Source of the DNA: Oligoflexales bacterium
GTDB lineage: Bacteria; Bdellovibrionota; Oligoflexia; Oligoflexales; Oligoflexaceae
Assembly: GCA_015232735.1 (NCBI GenBank)
Contig: JADFZC010000228.1
Coordinates: forward strand, 1 to 5,090
Length of the DNA: 5,090 nt
Direction of reading: 5' to 3'
The position numbers were made by a program, and so were the translations under genes. Within the stretch, counting starts at the first letter, position 1. Every line of letters starts with the position of its first letter. This document shows positions 1-5,090 of this stretch, one piece after another. Below the pieces are notes generated by a model. It was given only the letters and a program-made list of their open reading frames with translations. It was not told the origin of the DNA and did no database searches.

Positions 1-221
1 AGATAAAATAATGTAGGAAATGTAAACATCCGATTTTTTAAAGGCACAATCACTTCAATAAGGCATTCCAGACAGTTTTCCCCATTGAGTAAAGATGCCA
101 TGCGGTGGCAACATTTATGTTCCAGCCTAACAATATAATATTTTTTAATAAAACAGTTAATTGATCCGATTTTACCCAAGACGTTCCATCAAGTTTGAAT
201 GGCCCTTCACCGAAGAACAAA

Positions 222-267
222 CTGTTCAGATAACATGAAATTATATTTCTGTTCATGACGGATGAAA
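222..267. repeat. Two direct 19-base repeats, CTGTTCA-N6-ATGAAA
   Basis: The pattern CTGTTCA, six variable bases, then ATGAAA occurs at 222-240 and again at 249-267. All 13 fixed positions are identical, and none of the six middle positions match. The copies are offset by 27 bases, roughly two and a half helical turns. Each copy contains an inverted TTCA-N7-TGAA (225-239 and 252-266), so each could itself be a dimer site. The first copy also overlaps a GAACA-AAC-TGTTC inverted repeat at 215-227. The array ends four bases before the palindrome pair that begins at 271. Conserved outer arms with a free middle are typical of transcription-factor sites; that reading is inferred and the regulator is unknown. 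The arms are short, so chance is not excluded. Confidence 0.4.
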
Positions 268-273
268 CTATCA

Positions 274-293
274 AATGACCTGCGCAGGTCATT
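274..293. promoter_or_regulatory. Perfect 20-base palindrome, probable operator
   Basis: AATGACCTGCGCAGGTCATT equals its own reverse complement. The symmetry continues outward after one mismatched pair, with TC at 271-272 matching GA at 295-296, giving 12 of 13 paired positions over 271-296. It lies 76 bases before the channel start codon. No T-run follows on either strand, so it is not an intrinsic terminator. Efflux operons are often controlled by TetR-, MarR- or similar dimeric repressors that bind such sites, so an operator is the most likely role. If transcription starts upstream, the same bases could fold into an 8-bp stem with a GCGC loop in the leader RNA. No regulator gene lies in the window, and I do not recognise the site as one of a known regulator. 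Confidence 0.6.
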
Positions 294-356
294 CGACTTC
301 GAATCGGTACTGTGTGGGCAGTCATCATTTTTAATGAAGAAACAAGTTAATTTGTC

Positions 357-362
357 AAGGAG
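357..362 (+). promoter_or_regulatory. Ribosome binding site of the channel gene
   Basis: AAGGAG, followed by seven bases and then ATG at 370. This site decides the start: the in-frame ATGs further upstream at 262 and 334 have no comparable purine-rich site, and only the 370 start places a signal peptide at the very N-terminus. Confidence 0.85.
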
Positions 363-369
363 AATTTTC

Positions 370-1842
370 ATGAAGAGGATGGTGTGGAAGATCTTGGCAA
401 TGCTCTCTTTTGCGTGGGCTTTCCCCCAAACCATCAGCGCCCAGGACTCCTCAAGCCTTTCACTTGAGGCTTTTCTGGGGCAAGTAAAAAGCAGGCATGC
501 CGGGATTCAGGCTTCCGGACATGTGATGGAAAGCGCCAATCTCAAATCCGATGAGGCAGGCTTGATGTTTTCACCTAACTTTTTTACAAATGTCCAGCAT
601 ACGGATGACGCAAATCCCCTCACAAACCAATCTATGCGTTCCAAAAAAACAATGATGGACTCCCTCAGTTTGGGAGTGAAAGAGAATTTTAGGACAGGAA
701 CAAGCGGGACTTTGTCCTATAATTTGATCAAATACGAGTATGATGGAATCACAAAGCCGGCACTTCCGGATAATCTTGCCGCACTGGCCGCGCTTTTCAA
801 TTCCCTGCCAAGCAAGTATTATGTCGAAAAACCGATGGTAGAACTGCGCCAGTCCCTCTGGCGAAACTGGCTTGGCAGGGAGTACAAAGCTGCTGAGGAG
901 GCTGCAAGGACTCGCCTTGAAAGCAGTTATTATTCTGAGAAATTCAAGACGAAAGACTCGCTGCTTGAAGCCGAAAACAGCTACTTTCGCCTCTCTTTTG
1001 CCAGAGAGGTGGTTCGAATGAATCAGGATAATCTTCAACGCGCTGTCAAATTGAAAAACTGGACTGCCATCCGGGTTGGGCGCGACCTGGCTGACAAGAC
1101 CGACCTTATCAGTGCTGATGCGATGGTCAATTTAAGGACACTTGAACTACGTTCAGCCATGGATGATGAAAGGATTGCATCTCGAAATTTCAATACGCTC
1201 CGCGGTATGAGTTCGGATATGGTGAGGGAGAGGCTGATGCCATTCAAAGCCGACATGATCGAAGGGATTGCCCCGCCTGCGCGGGCCGATGAGCGTGACG
1301 ATGTGAAAGCCCTGCATGCTTCGGCCCTTGCAGCTTCCGCCGCGGCTTCATCATCCGAGGAGAAAAACAAGCCGACACTTGAAGCCTTTGGTTCCTATGC
1401 CATGAACAGCTTAAACGACAAAGAGTCAAAAATTCTGCCCAACGCCTTAAAGACCGATCAGCCTACATGGGTTGTGGGACTTAGTTTCAGCACTCCTCTT
1501 GATTTTGACACCATAAGACGGGCAAACAGCGGCTACAGGCTGGAAGCTCTTGCGGCCGAGGAAATCTACCAGAGGAAAAAGTTTGAGAAGGACCAGGAAT
1601 GGCGGAACCTGCTGGCAAAACTTGGTGAGGCGAAAAAACGTCTCCATCTTGCAGAGGAAATTGAGAAGGTACAAAAGAGCAAACTGGAAAATGAACGGAT
1701 TCGAAATCAGCGCGGACGCTCGACACTCTATCAGGTAATTTCCGCGGAGCAGGATTATGCCTCAGCCCAGCAGAGCAAGCTGATGCGGATCAATGAAGTT
1801 TTGCAGGTGGCGGCGCAAATGAAGACATATGCAGGACCCTGA
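370..1842 (+). CDS. TolC-family outer-membrane efflux channel (OMF)
   Basis: The product is 490 residues, close to E. coli TolC (493 with signal peptide). It should trimerise into an outer-membrane beta barrel with a periplasmic alpha-helical tunnel that serves as exit duct of an efflux pump. Residues 1-24 form a signal peptide: Lys2, Arg3 and Lys7, a hydrophobic core, and a likely cut after Ile-Ser-Ala24. The duplicated OEP layout is visible. The first half has QSLWRNWLGR (161-170), a long helix from about 171 to 228, and RVGRDLADKTDL (235-246). The second half has WVVGLSFSTPLDF (367-379), a charged helix from about 390 to 445, and NQRGRSTLYQVISAEQDY (446-463), the counterpart of the first-half Gly-Arg motif. 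An Ala/Ser-rich stretch (about 313-330) links the halves. There is no lipoprotein Cys after the signal peptide. The family is secure; the exported substrate is unknown. It is probably co-transcribed with the pump gene 43 bases downstream. Confidence 0.93.
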   Translation: MKRMVWKILAMLSFAWAFPQTISAQDSSSLSLEAFLGQVKSRHAGIQASGHVMESANLKSDEAGLMFSPNFFTNVQHTDDANPLTNQSMRSKKTMMDSLSLGVKENFRTGTSGTLSYNLIKYEYDGITKPALPDNLAALAALFNSLPSKYYVEKPMVELRQSLWRNWLGREYKAAEEAARTRLESSYYSEKFKTKDSLLEAENSYFRLSFAREVVRMNQDNLQRAVKLKNWTAIRVGRDLADKTDLISADAMVNLRTLELRSAMDDERIASRNFNTLRGMSSDMVRERLMPFKADMIEGIAPPARADERDDVKALHASALAASAAASSSEEKNKPTLEAFGSYAMNSLNDKESKILPNALKTDQPTWVVGLSFSTPLDFDTIRRANSGYRLEALAAEEIYQRKKFEKDQEWRNLLAKLGEAKKRLHLAEEIEKVQKSKLENERIRNQRGRSTLYQVISAEQDYASAQQSKLMRINEVLQVAAQMKTYAGP

Positions 1843-1875
1843 ACGGACAAAAGACCGTCAAGTCCTGTCAGCATC

Positions 1876-1880
1876 GGAGG
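1876..1880 (+). promoter_or_regulatory. Ribosome binding site of the RND pump gene
   Basis: GGAGG, followed by five bases and then ATG at 1886. It settles the start against the longer in-frame ATG at 1829, which lies inside the channel gene, lacks a well-spaced site, and would add 19 charged residues not expected ahead of the family's N-terminal LSIKRPVF-type motif. Confidence 0.85.
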
Positions 1881-1885
1881 AAACC

Positions 1886-4800
1886 ATGAATTTAGCGGAT
1901 CTTTCAATTAAACGCCCTGTTTTTATCACGTGCATATTTGCCATTATTCTCATCGTGGGCGGAATATGCTTTCGCACCATAGGGATCGACCTTTTTCCCA
2001 ATATGACTTTTCCTGTTGTACTGATCACGACCATCTATCCCGGCGCGGGACCCGAGGAGATTGAAATGGAAGTCTCCAAGACGATAGAGGATGAGATAAG
2101 CACGCTGGCCGGCATAAAAAGCGTACGATCCTCATCGAGAGAGAGCCTCAGCATAGTAGTAGCGGAATTCACCGCTGAAACCGACATCAAGTACGCGACG
2201 CAGCAGATCCGGGACCGGGTGTCCTATATCCGCTCCCTTTTGCCCCAGGATATAAAAGAACCGCTTATCCGCAATATCGATCCCGACGAACTGCCTATCG
2301 CCGTTGTCGGTGTCGGAGCCGACCTTTCCGAGGCCGAGCTTTATGACCTGTGTGACGAACAGGTGAAAAACAGGCTTGAACAGGTGGAAAATGTGGGACT
2401 GGTGGAAATATACGGCGCAAGAAAACGCGAGATTCATGTTGAACTTGACAGGAGCGCTCTCAAGAGACATGAGGTTTCCGCATCTGCCGTATCGATGCGC
2501 ATTGCCGCAAGCGGAAAAAACATCCCCGCCGGCAAGGTGGTTGAAGGGGGGCGGGAAACCGTCATACGCTCGACAGCGGAATTCAGATCCCTGAAGGATA
2601 TCGGAGAGACGATAGTAAGTTTTGCCGGCAATGATGTCCCTGTCCAGGTGAAGGATATAGGCAGAGTGGTCGACAGTCTCGAAGAGGAAAAATCCCGCGC
2701 TTTTATCGACGGAAAGCGATCGATTTTTCTATATGTCTACAAACAGTCGGGCACAAATACGGTGGCTGTTTTTGATGGAATTGTAAGGGCTTTGGAGAAG
2801 CTAAACAGGGAACTGGCCGATGCTCCGGGTCATCCCAAAATTTCCGTCGTCAGGGACGGCGCCAAGCCCATAAGGCTTAACGTCAATGACGTGAAAGAAT
2901 CGATTTCCCTGGGAATCATTTTAACCATAGTCGTGGTCTACTTTTTCCTGGGCAGCCTGAGATCGACGTTCATTACCGGAATCGCCCTGCCCAACTCGCT
3001 GATCGGAGCCTTCATCCTCATCGCGGCAGCCGGATTCTCCATCAATGTAATCACTTTATTGGCTCTAAGCCTGGCAGTAGGGCTTTTGATCGATGATGCG
3101 ATAGTGGTTCGCGAGAATATTTTCCGTCACATGGAAATGGGTAAAACCGCAGAAAAGGCGGCCAGTGACGGAGCAAAGGAGGTAATGCTGGCCGTGATAG
3201 CCACGACCCTGTGCATCATAGCGGTGTTTGGGCCGGTCTCCTTTATAAAAGGAATGATCGGCAAGTTTCTGATGGAATTTGGCCTTACAGTCTGTTTTGC
3301 AATGATGATCAGTCTGTTCGATTCGCTGACAATGGGCCCCATGCTTTCCGCATATGCGGGCGGTATAACGGAAAGGGAAAAGGAGAACATCATCTACCGT
3401 TATACCCTGGGCGCTCTTCTTCTGGGGTTTGACCGTTTTCAGGACTGGCTCTCACGCAAGTATGAGAGGATTCTCAGAACCGGTGTCAGGTGGCCGACAA
3501 CGATAATACTGGCAAGCATACTGCTTTTCGGTTACAGCATTTTTGTCCTGAAGAAAATTCCAGTCAATTTCATGAGCAACTCGGATCTTGGAGAGTTCAT
3601 TATCGACATAGATGCCCCTGCAGGTGTCTCGCTCGACAGGATGGCCGAACTTGCCGGGAAGGTGGAGGCTAAAATCCGAAAGCATAAGGAGATTGCAACG
3701 ATTGTCACTACGGTTGGCAATGCAAACGGCCAGTCAAACCTGGCCAATTTTTACGTAAAGCTGGTCGGGAGCAGGGAACGCCCAATGAAAACCAGCGACT
3801 TTAAGGAGGTTGTACGAAAAGACCTCGTCGAGTTCAGTTCCATGAACCCGAAAATAAGTGACTCGGCCGGTCTCAGCGGCATGGGATCGCAGAGAAGTTT
3901 TACTATTAACATCATAGGATCCGATCTTTCCGAGGTTAAAAAATATGCAGACAGGCTTGCAGCCAGGCTCAGGTCCAGCCCTGACCTTAAGGAGGTTGAT
4001 ACCAGTTATCGCGAGGGAAAGCCTGAGCTGGATATCGCGCTTAACGGAAGAAAGGCCTTTCAGTACGGAATATCAAGCGCTGCAGTCGGAAATGAGCTTC
4101 GTATTCTGGTGGAAGGATCGACTCCCGCTGTTTTTCGCGACCATGGACGCGAATATGACATCAGGGTCCGTTTGCAGGAATCCCAAAGGGTTCTCAAGGG
4201 GCGTTTTGAGGAGACCTATATTCCAAACATCAATCAGACACTTGTCAAGCTTTCCAATGTAGGATCGGTCGTTGAGACGGTCGGTCCAGCCACAATCGAT
4301 CGGCGTGATCGCGGCCGAAGCATCGTCGTCTCGGCAGATCTGAACATCAAGGGAGGCGGTCTTTCCAAGGCGATACGGGAGACCGAGGAATTTTTGACGA
4401 GGGGCGAAGGAAAACTTCCTTCCGGAATGCGTTACAGGTTTTCAGGTCAGGCTGAGAGCATGGGAGATGTGATAACAGGGATACTGACCGCAACGATTTT
4501 GGGCATAACTTTTATATATGCGGTGCTGGCAAGTCTCTATGAGTCATTCATCACCCCGTTCACGATAATGCTCGTTTTTCCGCTGGCAATCTGCGGGGCT
4601 TTTCTGGCGCTCTACTTTTCCCACAGCAACCTCGATATGATGGCCATGATCGGCTGTGTGATGTTGATCGGACTTGCGACGAAAAATTCCATCCTGCTGG
4701 TTGATTATGCAAATCAGCTGGTTGAAAAGGGGGAAAACAGGATCGAGGCGATCATCTCAGCCGGGCGTGTCCGCCTTCGCCCGATTTTGATGACCAGTAT

Positions 4801-5026
4801 CGCGCTTATCATGGGGATGCTGCCTATCGCCATCGGCCTGAGCGAGGTGTCTTCACAGAGGAAGGCGATGGGAATTGCGGTCATCGGAGGGGTCATAAGC
4901 TCCACCCTGCTGACTTTGATCGTGGTTCCGGCCGTCTACTCGCATATCGATCATTTCAGGGTGTGGAGCCTTGGCCTGGTCAGGAGGATCTTCGGCGTCA
5001 AGCGGACAGACAACAGCGCAACTTGA
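1886..5026 (+). CDS. RND efflux pump, HAE1 type (AcrB/MdtB-like), inner-membrane permease
   Basis: The product is 1046 residues, almost the same as AcrB (1049), and looks intact. It is a proton-driven trimeric exporter of the inner membrane. It opens with MNLADLSIKRPVF, TM1 (about 11-31) and the periplasmic FPNMTFPVV segment. The first periplasmic porter/docking domain spans about 35-335. TM2-TM6 lie at about 338-485, TM7 at 536-556, the second porter/docking domain at 560-860, and TM8-TM12 at about 863-1017. The proton relay is present: Asp403-Asp404 in LLIDDAIVV (TM4), Lys933 in LATKNSILLVDYA (TM10), and Arg963/Arg965 with Thr970 in RVRLRPILMT (TM11). The Asp-Asp pair favours drug or lipophile export (HAE1) over heavy-metal export (HME, CusA-like); substrates cannot be read from the sequence. 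It probably works with the upstream channel. No adaptor gene is visible in the window. A weak hairpin is the only feature of the 43-base spacer besides the ribosome site. Confidence 0.95.
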   Translation: MNLADLSIKRPVFITCIFAIILIVGGICFRTIGIDLFPNMTFPVVLITTIYPGAGPEEIEMEVSKTIEDEISTLAGIKSVRSSSRESLSIVVAEFTAETDIKYATQQIRDRVSYIRSLLPQDIKEPLIRNIDPDELPIAVVGVGADLSEAELYDLCDEQVKNRLEQVENVGLVEIYGARKREIHVELDRSALKRHEVSASAVSMRIAASGKNIPAGKVVEGGRETVIRSTAEFRSLKDIGETIVSFAGNDVPVQVKDIGRVVDSLEEEKSRAFIDGKRSIFLYVYKQSGTNTVAVFDGIVRALEKLNRELADAPGHPKISVVRDGAKPIRLNVNDVKESISLGIILTIVVVYFFLGSLRSTFITGIALPNSLIGAFILIAAAGFSINVITLLALSLAVGLLIDDAIVVRENIFRHMEMGKTAEKAASDGAKEVMLAVIATTLCIIAVFGPVSFIKGMIGKFLMEFGLTVCFAMMISLFDSLTMGPMLSAYAGGITEREKENIIYRYTLGALLLGFDRFQDWLSRKYERILRTGVRWPTTIILASILLFGYSIFVLKKIPVNFMSNSDLGEFIIDIDAPAGVSLDRMAELAGKVEAKIRKHKEIATIVTTVGNANGQSNLANFYVKLVGSRERPMKTSDFKEVVRKDLVEFSSMNPKISDSAGLSGMGSQRSFTINIIGSDLSEVKKYADRLAARLRSSPDLKEVDTSYREGKPELDIALNGRKAFQYGISSAAVGNELRILVEGSTPAVFRDHGREYDIRVRLQESQRVLKGRFEETYIPNINQTLVKLSNVGSVVETVGPATIDRRDRGRSIVVSADLNIKGGGLSKAIRETEEFLTRGEGKLPSGMRYRFSGQAESMGDVITGILTATILGITFIYAVLASLYESFITPFTIMLVFPLAICGAFLALYFSHSNLDMMAMIGCVMLIGLATKNSILLVDYANQLVEKGENRIEAIISAGRVRLRPILMTSIALIMGMLPIAIGLSEVSSQRKAMGIAVIGGVISSTLLTLIVVPAVYSHIDHFRVWSLGLVRRIFGVKRTDNSAT

Positions 5027-5090
5027 ATTTCACTTTTGATTCCGTGCACAAGCTGCCTTGATGCCTGTACCGATTCCTCCTGGATAGTGG

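Larger units (their letters stand above)
1..369. other. AT-rich intergenic leader upstream of the efflux operon
   Basis: I see no credible gene in this stretch. The longest open frames are on the minus strand; they show no recognisable domain, and one of them runs straight through the palindrome at 274-293. Base composition is visibly richer in A/T than the genes that follow, especially at 1-60 and 130-175. A perfect TATAAT hexamer occurs at 134-139 but has no convincing -35 box at 16-18 bases. TTTAAT at 330-335 would suit a -10 box close to the gene, again with a poor -35 partner. A weak -35 would fit a promoter that needs an activator, but this is inference. The segment 215-296 carries the repeats listed separately. 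The spacing suggests that the operon starts with the channel gene and that this leader is its control region. Confidence 0.7.

Noticed and set aside
16..39. Possible intrinsic terminator of an upstream gene: short dyad ATGT/ACAT followed by six T
   Set aside because: Only about three base pairs remain once a physically possible loop is allowed, and extending the stem needs a two-base bulge. Too weak to call.
96..110. Inverted repeat TGCCA-N5-TGGCA in the leader
   Set aside because: Five-base arms occur often by chance, and it is far from the gene and isolated from the repeat cluster. It could be a regulator site, but nothing else supports this.
50..328. 92-codon open frame on the minus strand in the leader, and a shorter overlapping one at 207-434
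   Set aside because: No recognisable domain and no convincing ribosome site. The frame crosses the palindrome and repeats, and the overlapping one runs into the channel gene. In AT-rich DNA of this length such frames can be chance.
1550..1738. Small open frames inside both large genes, on both strands (for example 1035-1370 minus, 3945-4262 plus)
   Set aside because: They lie wholly inside well-supported coding regions in other frames, with low-complexity or unrecognisable products, so they are shadows of the real genes.
1840..1860. Weak hairpin over the channel stop codon (ACGG at 1843-1846 with CCGT at 1855-1858)
   Set aside because: Four continuous base pairs, an eight-base loop and no T-run. 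It is not a terminator and unlikely to affect expression of the pump gene.
5027..5090. Possible 3' end of a convergent minus-strand gene (stop at 5030-5032, C-terminus ending in AACARNQK), or a cysteine-containing + frame after the pump stop
   Set aside because: Both frames stay open for about 20 codons, which is common by chance. Neither is recognisable, and no hairpin terminator is visible. More flanking sequence is needed to choose between them.

Overview
The window holds a compact two-gene efflux operon on the + strand, preceded by about 370 bases of AT-rich non-coding DNA. The first gene (370-1842) encodes a TolC-type outer-membrane channel with a signal peptide. The second (1886-5026) encodes a full-length inner-membrane RND pump of the drug-exporting HAE1 type (AcrB/MdtB-like). 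It has both proton-relay signatures, the Asp-Asp pair in TM4 and the Lys in TM10. Each start codon is fixed by a good Shine-Dalgarno sequence, and the genes are 43 bases apart, so they are probably co-transcribed.

The organism must be a Gram-negative (diderm) bacterium, since both products need an outer membrane or periplasm. GC content looks near one half in the genes and clearly lower upstream. The channel motif with Leu-Trp-Arg-Asn and the pump wording (for example DDAIVVRENIFRH) remind me of homologues in Bdellovibrio-like or other deltaproteobacterial lineages and in spirochaetes. That is an impression, not a taxonomic call.

Layout: 1-369 is a leader without a credible gene. Its part at 215-296 is dense in symmetric and repeated motifs: two 19-base direct repeats and a perfect 20-base palindrome. 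This is a strong candidate for the control region of the operon. 370-1842 is the channel, 1843-1885 a short spacer, 1886-5026 the pump, and 5027-5090 a short flank with no identifiable gene or terminator.

The pump would take substrates from the periplasm or inner-membrane outer leaflet, driven by the proton gradient, and pass them to the channel. A tripartite pump also needs a periplasmic adaptor (membrane fusion protein). None is encoded here, neither between the two genes nor in the visible flanks. The window otherwise looks like an ordinary efflux locus. I found no mobile element, CRISPR array, RNA gene or new multi-gene system. The points worth a second look are the palindromic control region and the missing adaptor.
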